From: an uncultured Clostridia bacterium
GTDB taxonomy: Bacteria > Bacillota > Clostridia > Christensenellales > UBA3700
NCBI GenBank assembly: GCA_937880755.1
Contig: CALGRX010000017.1
Coordinates: 1-64,000 of the forward strand
Length of the DNA stretch: 64,000 nt
Direction of reading: 5' to 3'
Below, in pieces: positions 25,829 through 34,202 of the stretch. The translations under genes and the position numbers were made by a program. The notes under the pieces were generated by a model, which saw only the letters and a list, made by a program, of their open reading frames with translations, was not told the DNA's origin and made no database searches. The number at the start of each line of letters is the position of its first letter. The first letter of the stretch is position 1.

Positions 25829-28417
25829 ATGGAAATCAAGGGTTATCATATTCTTTCGTTGGAAGCGAAAGATGTATACGAACAAGAATTGATAAACGGC
25901 GTGGAGAAAGGGTATGTATTGCCTTCTAAAAATAACCACGCTTATTTTGGATTATTCAAAAACATTTTGGATTATTCTCTTGATTTAATTGAACTTGAAA
26001 AGTGCTATTATTCTAAATGTAGAAACAGTTTCTCTTTTGAAGATGAATATCAAAACCAATATACTCTTGCGATTATCAACTTAAAATTCACATACACGTA
26101 TCAAAATAAAAACAATAGTAAAGACCGTAAGGACCGTAAAGGATTAAGAGAACATTTTTATAAAAATGGTTTTAATCTTAACAGCGTACATTACGTTCGC
26201 TATAAAAGAAGTAGCGGAAGTTCTCGTCAAGGTAAATGCTTATTTATCAACGAAAAACTCTTAAACCATATGTCTAAATGGGGTGAATGTGGATTAAAGC
26301 CTACGGGAGACTTGGCATCGTGGGAAGCATATAAATCGCTTTCATTAAGTTCATTAAAAGGAACGATAGACATTCCACTTAACGGGATATTGTTTATTCC
26401 TGATTACAAAAGTGAATTTTTTGAAGAAGTAGTAAGTGTTGAGGAAAAAGATGGCGCTTTGGTTGCAACTGCCAAAGAAGCAACCATTAAAAACGATATT
26501 TGGGATGGGGAAAGTCTTTTAGACGAAAGCTTATTTAGTGGCAATTATGCCAATAAACATATGCTTTTACTTCGTAACAAGTTCTTTAAGTCTTGTGGTT
26601 TTAAGACCAAACTTCAAAAATGGTTTAAAGACAAAAATATAACTCTTGCCGACTTAAAAGCAAGGGACTTTATCACGCTTGCTACGGATATAAACCAAAT
26701 CGTTATGGTGACAACACCGAATAGTATGAAATTCCTTAAGTTTATGGGGAATAAGTTTACTGAAAGTAACATTTGCAAGTGGATAGATAAGGTGGATGGC
26801 ACCTTTGGTGTGGTAAAATACGATAAACGCACGAAGTTCTTCGACGGTAAAATGGTGCAAAGTAGTTATCAATTTATCAACACTTTGGGTTTTAATGAAG
26901 AGCAAGTAGAAAAATTATTAAAGCCAAGCAAAGACTATTTAACTACGATTAGGGAAGATTACGATTTTATGCGCTATCATTATAGTAAAGCGTATAAAGG
27001 AGAAAAAGAAGAAGATAGAGAAGAAACGGCAGACGGTTTAGAAGAAAGAAGTAAAGTTATTTTTGCTTTAATGAAAATCAATTACGATTTTAAGGATACT
27101 TTACTTTATTATAATTTTAGAGACAAGGTAGTTAAAGCGCAAAAAGATAGATTAAAGCAAGGACATATTCTCTTGCCGGGAACAAATGCAACATTGTTTG
27201 GAAATGGACCTGAATTGTTATTAGCATTGTCGGGCGAATTTGATTTACATAACAAGGATAATCAATCGGATATTTTGGATAAAGGCGAAATTGCTTGCAA
27301 AAAGTTTGAAAACGGCGAAAAGTTGGTTTGCGCGCGTTCTCCACATATTACAATGGGTAATTTATATTGCGCAACAAATAATATATCAAATAGCATTTGG
27401 GATTATTTCGATTTGGGCGAGAATATCGTTTGCGTAAATGCGATAGGCGAGAATATTCAACAACGCTTAAATGGTTGTGATTACGATTCGGACGCTATGC
27501 TTATCACGAACGATAAACTTATTGTAGAGACGGCGTTTAATCAAAAAGACTTGTTCAAAGTTCCCGTATGTAGTATTGAGTCTGACGGCAAAAGAAAACC
27601 AATCCTTTCGGAATTAGATTATAATACGAGCGAAAACAAGATAGGCGAAATAGTAAATTTATCTCAAAAACTAAATAGTGTTTTATGGGACAAGTTAAGC
27701 CGTGGCTATGATTATGAAAGCATACAAGGTATTTACGAAGACGTGTGTAAGCTTGCGGTACTTTCGGGTATTGAAATAGATAAGGCAAAGCGTGCATACG
27801 ATAAGGTTAACGTCTCAAAAGAAATCAGTAAAATCACGAAGAAACATAGTGTTGTTGCTCCTGAATTCTTCAGAGAGATAGATTTTGATTATGGCGTAAA
27901 AGAAAGACAATATGCTTTTTACAATACTCCTATGGAATACGTTTATAAAAGCGTTCAAGATATTGATTATCGAAAAGGTAAAGAGAAAGAGATAGAATAT
28001 ATGCCTATTTCTAATATGTTAAAAGTGCCTGCGCCGAAATCCACGTCCACCGTTTATGAGCATAGAGATAAAGTGGTTGCTATTTGTAAAGAGTTTGAGA
28101 AGAAGTTAGACTATTTGTATAGCGAACTTAGGCGTGCTGACGATGACGAAAAGGAAGTTATTTACACAAGGATAAAACAAACGAAAGATGAGCGCAACGA
28201 ACAAGTAAACGAACTGCTTTCCGAAGAATACATTTTATATTTAGTATTGAAAGAGTATGAAAAAACTACGGGAGAGAATTGGCATCTTTACGCTCCGCTC
28301 CTTGAAAACGAACTCTTTAAGGGTATGTTAAAGATGAGCAAAGAAAAAATGCAAAAGGTTGCTCCAAAAGATGATGGCGAATACGATTTGTACGGCTTAA
28401 AATTTGCAAAAATCTAA
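25829..28417 (+). CDS. Single-chain two-barrel RNA polymerase (RdRP/YonO-like)
   Basis: 862 aa. Three blocks in the order found in eukaryotic QDE-1-type RNA-dependent RNA polymerases: QGHILLPGTNATLFGNG (the VLDETGxLxxGxV strand-loop, about 450), CARSPHITMGNLYCATN (counterpart of KNPCLHPGDIR, about 505) and VNAIGENIQQRLNGCDYDSDA (counterpart of FP...SGSDLDGD). The last contains the metal triad D551-Y-D553-S-D555; the usual Gly of DxDGD is Ser. This places it in the double-psi beta-barrel polymerase superfamily with the multisubunit RNA polymerases, YonO and RdRPs. Template (RNA or DNA) cannot be read from sequence. The N-terminal 400 residues are unassigned and the last 150 are coiled-coil-rich. 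Strong own promoter; terminator downstream. Confidence 0.8.
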   Translation: MEIKGYHILSLEAKDVYEQELINGVEKGYVLPSKNNHAYFGLFKNILDYSLDLIELEKCYYSKCRNSFSFEDEYQNQYTLAIINLKFTYTYQNKNNSKDRKDRKGLREHFYKNGFNLNSVHYVRYKRSSGSSRQGKCLFINEKLLNHMSKWGECGLKPTGDLASWEAYKSLSLSSLKGTIDIPLNGILFIPDYKSEFFEEVVSVEEKDGALVATAKEATIKNDIWDGESLLDESLFSGNYANKHMLLLRNKFFKSCGFKTKLQKWFKDKNITLADLKARDFITLATDINQIVMVTTPNSMKFLKFMGNKFTESNICKWIDKVDGTFGVVKYDKRTKFFDGKMVQSSYQFINTLGFNEEQVEKLLKPSKDYLTTIREDYDFMRYHYSKAYKGEKEEDREETADGLEERSKVIFALMKINYDFKDTLLYYNFRDKVVKAQKDRLKQGHILLPGTNATLFGNGPELLLALSGEFDLHNKDNQSDILDKGEIACKKFENGEKLVCARSPHITMGNLYCATNNISNSIWDYFDLGENIVCVNAIGENIQQRLNGCDYDSDAMLITNDKLIVETAFNQKDLFKVPVCSIESDGKRKPILSELDYNTSENKIGEIVNLSQKLNSVLWDKLSRGYDYESIQGIYEDVCKLAVLSGIEIDKAKRAYDKVNVSKEISKITKKHSVVAPEFFREIDFDYGVKERQYAFYNTPMEYVYKSVQDIDYRKGKEKEIEYMPISNMLKVPAPKSTSTVYEHRDKVVAICKEFEKKLDYLYSELRRADDDEKEVIYTRIKQTKDERNEQVNELLSEEYILYLVLKEYEKTTGENWHLYAPLLENELFKGMLKMSKEKMQKVAPKDDGEYDLYGLKFAKI

Positions 28418-28451
28418 CAAAAATCCATAATACGATTATAAACAAGAGTTT

Positions 28452-28486
28452 TACCCCTTATACATAGTATAAGGGGTATTTTATTT
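28452..28486 (+). terminator. Strong terminator after the polymerase gene
   Basis: TACCCCTTATAC-ATA-GTATAAGGGGTA, a perfect 12-bp stem, then TTTTATTTTG. Confidence 0.9.
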
Positions 28487-28574
28487 TGAGTAGTTTTTGT
28501 TATGCTATCCCGATTGGACAAGGAGGTCGGGAAAGATAATCTACAATATCTATTTTTTTACGGAGGAATTGCCG

Positions 28575-29861
28575 ATGGCAAAAATGGAACAGATTACAAC
28601 GAAAACTAAAATTGCAGGCTACGAAAAAGAAGTGGCACAGTTAGAACAATTAAAAGACTTTCTTCACAATGCGGAGAAATACGCAAATTGTGGGGTACAT
28701 ATTCCCAAAGGGGTACTGCTTTACGGATATCCCGGTGTGGGTAAAACGGTAATGGCAAAGTCCATTGCTGACGAACATATTAACATCGTTGAACTTCGCG
28801 CGGCAGATTGCACGAGAGATAATTCGGAAGAGTTTATCCAAGAAGCATTTGCTAAAGCAAAAGAAATGAAACCGTGCCTTTTGCTTATTGATGAGTTTGA
28901 TAAAATTGCAGGTTGTCGTGATGAATTTTATATGGAAATGAACGACAAAGCAATGAAAATTCTTCTTCAAGAACTTGATTCGCTTAAGGAAGAAAACGGA
29001 GTGTTGGTCGTTGCCACTTGTAATGATATTCGTCGTCTTGGTCCTGCGCTCGTTCGCTCGGGCAGATTTGATAGAATCTTCGAGATTGGCTTGCCATCAC
29101 TTGAAGACAGAAAGAAAATCTTAAGCCTTTATTACGATAAGATTACGATGGAAAAGAGTCTTGACGTGGATTACGTGGCGAGAGTAACTTCGGGATATTC
29201 AGGCGCACAACTTGAATGCCTTGTAAATGAATCGGGTATCCTTGCGATTGAAAGGGGGCAAGCGAGTATTGATTTTGATTGTTTCCAAACGGCGATGAAT
29301 AGACTTGCTTTCCACGGTATAGAAGGGGAAATTAAGGACAACGAAAAGCATTTGGTTGCAGTTCACGAAGCGGGACACGCAATCGTTGCATTGTACTTAA
29401 AACCAGATAAATTATCGACGGCAACGATTATTCCGCAAGGTCAATCTAAAGGTCATACTCATATGATTTACGAAGAAGAAATCTATTGCTCAAAAAATAA
29501 TGACGGTATAGACGATATCGCAATTGCTCTTGGCGGTAGAGTGGCTGAAATTATTGAATTTGGCGAAGCATCTTGTGGATGCTCAAACGATATGAGACAA
29601 GCTATAATGAGTCTTGATTTTATGATAACCGAAGGCGGTAAATTTGGATATGAGTATTTGCTTGATTTCTCTCGTCGTGGGGTTATTTCAGATTCGCAAG
29701 GCGAAAAAGTTATTGCAAAGCGAGTGGAAGTCTTAAACGAAACGCACGAAAAAGTAAAGAATATCATTTTAGAACATAAAGGGGTATTCGATAAAATCGT
29801 GAGTGCATTAGAAACGAAACATCTTTTAAGTCGTGACGAACTCTTAAAAATGGTAGCTTAA
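28575..29861 (+). CDS. Soluble FtsH-like AAA+ zinc metalloprotease
   Basis: 428 aa. AAA+ module: Walker A GYPGVGKT (51-58), Walker B LLLIDE with D106-E107, and second region of homology LGPALVRSGRFDRIF. Peptidase M41 module: zinc site H264-E-A-G-H268 and the third-ligand segment CGCSNDMRQA. FtsH and its relatives are membrane-tethered proteases that unfold substrates; this one begins directly at the AAA linker and has no transmembrane segment, so it should be cytosolic and is about 200 residues shorter than FtsH. ATG 28575 follows GGAGGAATT. It lies next to the polymerase, whose turnover or activity it might control (inference). Confidence 0.88.
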   Translation: MAKMEQITTKTKIAGYEKEVAQLEQLKDFLHNAEKYANCGVHIPKGVLLYGYPGVGKTVMAKSIADEHINIVELRAADCTRDNSEEFIQEAFAKAKEMKPCLLLIDEFDKIAGCRDEFYMEMNDKAMKILLQELDSLKEENGVLVVATCNDIRRLGPALVRSGRFDRIFEIGLPSLEDRKKILSLYYDKITMEKSLDVDYVARVTSGYSGAQLECLVNESGILAIERGQASIDFDCFQTAMNRLAFHGIEGEIKDNEKHLVAVHEAGHAIVALYLKPDKLSTATIIPQGQSKGHTHMIYEEEIYCSKNNDGIDDIAIALGGRVAEIIEFGEASCGCSNDMRQAIMSLDFMITEGGKFGYEYLLDFSRRGVISDSQGEKVIAKRVEVLNETHEKVKNIILEHKGVFDKIVSALETKHLLSRDELLKMVA

Positions 29862-29941
29862 ATTGAACAAGGGTGAGCTTGAACAAGGCTCGCCCTAATT
29901 ATTTTATTAAAGTGGCACAGTTATTTTTCGGGAGGATACAA

Positions 29942-30277
29942 ATGAAAAATTATATTTATTGTACAACCACTGCAAAAGGTGAACAAACCTTTTATTTAAT
30001 GGCACAAGGAACAAAATTCTTTCTCTTTGTGCAAGCATATAGAAGAAGTAATAAAGAAGTTTTTGAACAAGGAATTTCTTTATACGATTTAAGAAAACTA
30101 AAAAAGCAGTGTAGTTATAGCGTAAGGCATACGGCGGAGAAAATCCCTGCGCATATACGCTATATTGAACAAGAATATGGTATTTCCGTTATGGAAATGA
30201 CCAAACGTAAGCAATCTAATTGGAAAAACAAGAAGAGATTTATAGTAAACAATTCTTTTGATTGGGAGGTTGCGTAA
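29942..30277 (+). CDS. Small basic element protein, unknown function
   Basis: 111 aa, beginning MKNYIYCTTTAKGEQTFYLM. Aromatic, beta-rich N-terminal half (KFFLFVQAY), basic C-terminal half (KRKQSNWKNKKRF). ATG 29942 follows CGGGAGGATA. Its stop directly abuts the ATG of the ADP-ribosylglycohydrolase gene, so the two are cotranslated. Similar small proteins accompany mobile-element genes in Firmicutes, but no family name can be assigned. Confidence 0.6.
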   Translation: MKNYIYCTTTAKGEQTFYLMAQGTKFFLFVQAYRRSNKEVFEQGISLYDLRKLKKQCSYSVRHTAEKIPAHIRYIEQEYGISVMEMTKRKQSNWKNKKRFIVNNSFDWEVA

Positions 30278-31111
30278 ATGATAGGAGCAATTATTGGAGA
30301 TATCGTTGGTAGTAGATTTGAGTTTGTGGAAGATGGAAATCGTGGTAAGGATTTTGCGTTATTTGCAAGCGGATGTCGTTTTACGGACGATAGTTTAATG
30401 ACGCTTGCCGTTACAAAATCATTACTGCTTAGTAAAGGGAATTACGATAATTTAGGAGAATTAACTACTCAAATAATGAAAGATATAGCTAAACCCTATC
30501 CGAGAATCGGATGGGGTGCTATGTTTTATAAATGGTTGTTTGAAAGAAGTGTTCCTTATAATAGTTATGGAAATGGGGCAGGTATGAGAATAAGCCCTGT
30601 TGGTTGGGTTGCTGAAACGGAAGAGGAAGTAAAAATGCTTTCTAAAAAGGTGACGGAAATTTCGCATAATCATCCCGACGGAATAAAGGGCGCGGAAGCG
30701 ATTGCTATGGCGGTATATCTTGCAAGAATCGGCAAAGATAAGGCTTATATTCGCGAAAGAATGAGTGAGTATTATCCAAAGTTGAAAGATAAATACTTTG
30801 CTATTAAATGGTTGATGGGGAATTACGGGTATGACGATTGGGGCGCTTGGGTGACTTGTGAAGGGAGTATTCCACACGCTATTGTTGCGTTTTTAGACGG
30901 AGAAAACTTTGAAGACGTAATTCGTAATGCCGTTGGTATCGGTGGGGATTCTGATACAATCGGCGCGATGGCAGGAAGTATTGCCGAAGCGTATTATGGC
31001 GTTCCTATCGATTTGGAAGAAAAAGCATTAAGTTATCTTCCTGAACACTTACAGGGATTGTGCCACGCTTTTAGGATGATAAAGAAGAAAAGAATACATA
31101 TAAAGCAATAA
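30278..31111 (+). CDS. ADP-ribosylglycohydrolase (DraG family)
   Basis: 277 aa all-alpha DraG/ARH fold. GAIIGDIVGSRFEF at 3-16, metal-binding RFTDDSLMTLAV, NHPDGIKGAEAIAMAVYLAR in the middle and IGGDSDTIGAMAGSIAEAYY near the end with two more metal-binding Asp. Family members remove ADP-ribose from Arg or other residues using Mg2+/Mn2+. No ADP-ribosyltransferase lies next to it, so it may reverse a modification made by the host, a phage or a rival element. It is upstream of the Fic gene, but that gene has its own promoter. Confidence 0.88.
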   Translation: MIGAIIGDIVGSRFEFVEDGNRGKDFALFASGCRFTDDSLMTLAVTKSLLLSKGNYDNLGELTTQIMKDIAKPYPRIGWGAMFYKWLFERSVPYNSYGNGAGMRISPVGWVAETEEEVKMLSKKVTEISHNHPDGIKGAEAIAMAVYLARIGKDKAYIRERMSEYYPKLKDKYFAIKWLMGNYGYDDWGAWVTCEGSIPHAIVAFLDGENFEDVIRNAVGIGGDSDTIGAMAGSIAEAYYGVPIDLEEKALSYLPEHLQGLCHAFRMIKKKRIHIKQ

Positions 31112-31177
31112 AAGAACAACATTATTGATATTTTTTGAAACGATAATAATATTTCTTTACTATCAACATAAAAACTG

Positions 31178-31230
31178 TTGCAAAATCTTTACTTTTGGGG
31201 TATAATATTACCATAAGAAGTAAAGATTTT
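31178..31230 (+). promoter_or_regulatory. fic promoter inside a 13-bp inverted repeat
   Basis: TTGCAA (31178-31183), 17-bp spacer, TATAAT (31201-31206). AAAATCTTTACTT (31182-31194) and AAGTAAAGATTTT (31218-31230) form a perfect inverted repeat that flanks the -10 box, with centres 36 bp apart. This is a likely operator for the HTH domain of the Fic protein. Confidence 0.72.
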
Positions 31231-31247
31231 GTTTTTATAGGTGAAAA

Positions 31248-32150
31248 ATGATAATCAATGAAGTTAAATTAAAAGAATTGCTTAAAAAGAAAGGCATTAC
31301 AAAGTCAGCTCTTTGCAATGAAATTGGTATTTCTTCAAGAACTATTGCTAAAATCGGCAAAGGTGAAAATATTAACGATAAGGTTGCACAAAAGATAGCC
31401 GAGTTTTTAGGCGTAGAAAATATCGACTTGGTGGAAGACAACGGTATACTTAAAACCTTACAAGCAGAAAAGAAGTTAAAGGTTAGCGGTGGGCTTTATC
31501 ACGAAACGCAAATTAAGTTAACGTATAATTCTAACCACATAGAGGGAAGTAAATTAACGGAAGAACAAACCCGTTATATTTTCGAAACTAAAACGGTTGG
31601 CGAGTTGCCGTCTAACGTTCAAATAGATGACATTATTGAAACGAATAATCACTTTAGGTGTATTGACTACGTTATAGATAATGCTATAGATGAGCTATCC
31701 GAAGATTTTATTTTAACTTTGCAAAAAATCTTAAAAGAAGGCACGGAGCACGCTAAAACTTACGGGGCAGGCAAGTATAAATCTTTACCGAACGTAGTAG
31801 GTGGTATAGAAACTGCAAAGCCTGCCGACGTTGCTTCCGAGATGAAGAAGCTTATCGCCTGGTATAATTCAATTAAAAAAGTTGCTTTTGAAGATATAGT
31901 TGAATTCCATTATCGTTTTGAGACGATTCACCCGTTCCAAGACGGAAATGGTAGAATTGGTCGTCTTATAGCATTTAAACAATGTTTAAAGAATAACTTT
32001 ATTCCATTTTATATAGATGATGCAAACAAGTGGCTTTATTATCGTGGGCTTCGTGAATGGAAGAGCGAAAAGAACTATTTAATTGAAACATGCCGTTTTG
32101 GTCAAGACCAATATAAAATGTTATTAGATTATTTTGGTATAAAATACTAA
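31248..32150 (+). CDS. HTH-Fic protein adenylyltransferase
   Basis: 300 aa. Residues 1-60 form an XRE-like HTH (KGITKSALCNEIGISSRTIA). The Fic core has the catalytic motif HPFQDGNGRIGR at 228-239 (His228 base, Glu-type acid replaced by the allowed Asp). An N-terminal inhibitory helix, S95-N-H-I-E99-G100, matches the (S/T)xxxE(G/N) brake of class II Fic enzymes. Fic proteins usually transfer AMP to target hydroxyls. The fused HTH and the inverted repeat at the promoter suggest autoregulation. It is close to a stand-alone toxin with a built-in antitoxin. Confidence 0.9.
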   Translation: MIINEVKLKELLKKKGITKSALCNEIGISSRTIAKIGKGENINDKVAQKIAEFLGVENIDLVEDNGILKTLQAEKKLKVSGGLYHETQIKLTYNSNHIEGSKLTEEQTRYIFETKTVGELPSNVQIDDIIETNNHFRCIDYVIDNAIDELSEDFILTLQKILKEGTEHAKTYGAGKYKSLPNVVGGIETAKPADVASEMKKLIAWYNSIKKVAFEDIVEFHYRFETIHPFQDGNGRIGRLIAFKQCLKNNFIPFYIDDANKWLYYRGLREWKSEKNYLIETCRFGQDQYKMLLDYFGIKY

Positions 32151-32163
32151 AGAGGGCTGAATT

Positions 32164-33075
32164 ATGTTTAAGCATTTAAGAGAAATTGATTATAAGTTAT
32201 ATGAACGTTATTTAACGTTGGAGAAAAATATCAAGGCAGATAGTAATTCGTTTTACGATGCTTACCTTGATTTGCAAGAGCAATTTGTAAAAGACGTTGC
32301 TGTTTTTTGTGAGTTTGATATTAAAGCAAGAGAAACTTGTGGAGAACTTTTAAGAAGAGAAGATATAAAAAACTTCTTTAAAGATGTGCTTCGTGTGGAT
32401 GATTTTACTTATACCAAAATGCAGGATTATACTTTAAAGGTTAATGCTCATAAACACAAAGGCGAGAAGAATATTCAAATAGATACGATAGTTAGCTATA
32501 TGAGAATTATTTATGATGCAACAGTTTCTTTTGCTGTTTACAAACAAATTTCAGTAAAAGAGTTTGATGCTAACTATTTTATTTCGATTTTTTGTTCTTT
32601 TGAACGTGAGAATTCTGTATTAAAAACAGAGATGATGAAACTAAAAGAAGAACTCTTGGTTTCTGTGGAAAGTGGAAGGCTGAAGGATAGCGATATCGCG
32701 GAATATAAAAGTCTACTTTCGCAGTCAGAAATAGATAAATTAAGCTTAGAAGAACAAAACCAAGAATTACATAGACAGATTAGTAAACTAAAAGACATTA
32801 AACTTTCATCAATGGAAGAGAAGTTAAACAAAACAATAGATTTACTACACGAATTAAGTGATAGCGTTGTAGAAAATAGGGCTGTTGCTTATGCTGCAGG
32901 TGATGCTATTTGCGGGAAGGAAAGATTCCAAAAATACGTAGATGGAGCAAAGGAGTTATGGAAAAAGGCAAAAGCCGGCGTAGACAAGGTTAATGAAACG
33001 CTTGGGATAGGTGTTGCTGTAACTAAAGGGATAAATGAGATAACTAAGTTATTTACGGGTGAAGAAGATGAATAG
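32164..33075 (+). CDS. Coiled-coil protein, unknown function
   Basis: 303 aa, helical throughout. Residues about 155-235 are a long charged coiled coil (KLKEELLVSVESGRLKDSDI and onward), and the C-terminal 60 residues are amphipathic with a Gly/Val patch (TLGIGVAVTKGINEITKLF) that could touch membrane. It starts 13 bases after the fic stop and overlaps the membrane gene downstream by eight bases, so the three may form one operon. No family recognised. Confidence 0.6.
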   Translation: MFKHLREIDYKLYERYLTLEKNIKADSNSFYDAYLDLQEQFVKDVAVFCEFDIKARETCGELLRREDIKNFFKDVLRVDDFTYTKMQDYTLKVNAHKHKGEKNIQIDTIVSYMRIIYDATVSFAVYKQISVKEFDANYFISIFCSFERENSVLKTEMMKLKEELLVSVESGRLKDSDIAEYKSLLSQSEIDKLSLEEQNQELHRQISKLKDIKLSSMEEKLNKTIDLLHELSDSVVENRAVAYAAGDAICGKERFQKYVDGAKELWKKAKAGVDKVNETLGIGVAVTKGINEITKLFTGEEDE

Positions 33076-33856
33076 TTCAGATAATTTATACGATAGAGTG
33101 GACGGGGTAGAGTCTAAAGTAGATGATGTTTCGGCAAAAATGGATAGTCTTACGGCAAAAATTGATGGGCTATTAACGATAAAACAAACGACAACAACGA
33201 CTCCTCAAACCGAAAATCCACAAGTTGTATTAAAGCGATTTATTTCAAAAGCAAAAAAAGAATATTGTTGGCTAGGTTCAGAAACTGATTTTCAAAAGGA
33301 AAAGAAAACGGCCCTAATACTTCTTGCCGCTTTAATTGGGACAATTGTCCTTTCAATGATTTTTACGAGCATCGCTTTTGGGTTATATAGCACGTTTACG
33401 TTATTTGAAAATATTTGGCTTATTATGATGTGTTTTATGGCTTTTTACTTGGTAAAAGCTAAGCGTTTTTATGATTGCTATGAATTTTCATTGACGAGTT
33501 GCTTTAAGTTTGAACCTGATGCGGACGGAGTGCTACGCATGGGTGCTCCTAATAAAAAATACAAAGTATTTTTAGTCTTAACTTGTATATCTGCAATTTG
33601 CAATATTATAGTTGTTTGGATGGAAAATAAAAATGGGATGGCATTACCCGCTACGATTTTTGAATTAGCGGTTTTGGGGTTAAGTATATTTGTATTTAAT
33701 TTTAAGGCATTAGATTTTTTCTATGGGTATTCGAATTTGCGTTTTACGGGTGCAAATGAAACAACAGGGCAAAAGGTTGTTTTGATTTATGAACCGATAA
33801 TGAATAAACTTTATACTGAAGAAGATTATTTAAAGCAATTTCCGTTTTGCAAATAA
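33068..33856 (+). CDS. Membrane protein with N-terminal heptad repeats
   Basis: 262 aa. Residues 8-40 repeat DxVxxVxSKVDD-like heptads (VESKVDDVSAKMDSLTAKID), a short trimeric-type coiled coil. Four hydrophobic segments follow in two hairpins (about 83-130 and 165-215). ATG 33068 lies within the end of the preceding gene; a GTG at 33059 is possible. With its coiled-coil neighbour it may form a membrane complex. Function unknown. Confidence 0.6.
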   Translation: MNSSDNLYDRVDGVESKVDDVSAKMDSLTAKIDGLLTIKQTTTTTPQTENPQVVLKRFISKAKKEYCWLGSETDFQKEKKTALILLAALIGTIVLSMIFTSIAFGLYSTFTLFENIWLIMMCFMAFYLVKAKRFYDCYEFSLTSCFKFEPDADGVLRMGAPNKKYKVFLVLTCISAICNIIVVWMENKNGMALPATIFELAVLGLSIFVFNFKALDFFYGYSNLRFTGANETTGQKVVLIYEPIMNKLYTEEDYLKQFPFCK

Positions 33857-33860
33857 AAAA

Positions 33861-33887
33861 CGTTCTTCCCTTATACAGAGAAGAACG
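33861..33887 (-). terminator. Terminator of the minus-strand XRE gene
   Basis: CGTTCTTC/GAAGAACG stem followed on the minus strand by a T run. It overlaps the last codons of that gene and separates it from the convergent membrane gene. Confidence 0.7.
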
Positions 33888-34092
33888 CCAAAAAGTCTAT
33901 ATCAAAAATTTTTGAAAGTTCTTGCAAGATACGAATATCGTAGATACCTTTGTTTACCCATCTTCCGATAGTGCGAACGTCAGTGCCGAATTCAAAAGCG
34001 AATTCTTCTTGCGTTTTATACTTTGAGTTTTTGATAAGACGTTTGAGATTTGCCCCAGCAACTAAGCCAGGGTCTTTGATATTTTGTTCCAT
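33871..34092 (-). CDS. XRE-type HTH protein, only minus-strand gene in the element
   Basis: 73 aa. LKRLIKNSKYKTQEEFAFEF and TDVRTIGRWVNKGIYDIRIL form the HTH, followed by a LSKIFDIDFLAFF helix. Shine-Dalgarno AAAGGAGGTAGAT. It is divergent from the HEPN gene (111-base gap), the usual layout of a regulator controlling a toxic neighbour. Confidence 0.78.
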   Translation of the reverse strand: MEQNIKDPGLVAGANLKRLIKNSKYKTQEEFAFEFGTDVRTIGRWVNKGIYDIRILQELSKIFDIDFLAFFSV

Positions 34093-34202
34093 AATATCTA
34101 CCTCCTTTGCTTATCAAAAACGAAATGCTCCAGAGATTTATATTAAGAACAAGTATATTATACAATAAAAACACAAAAATTACAATCGGTTTTGAGGTTT
34201 AT

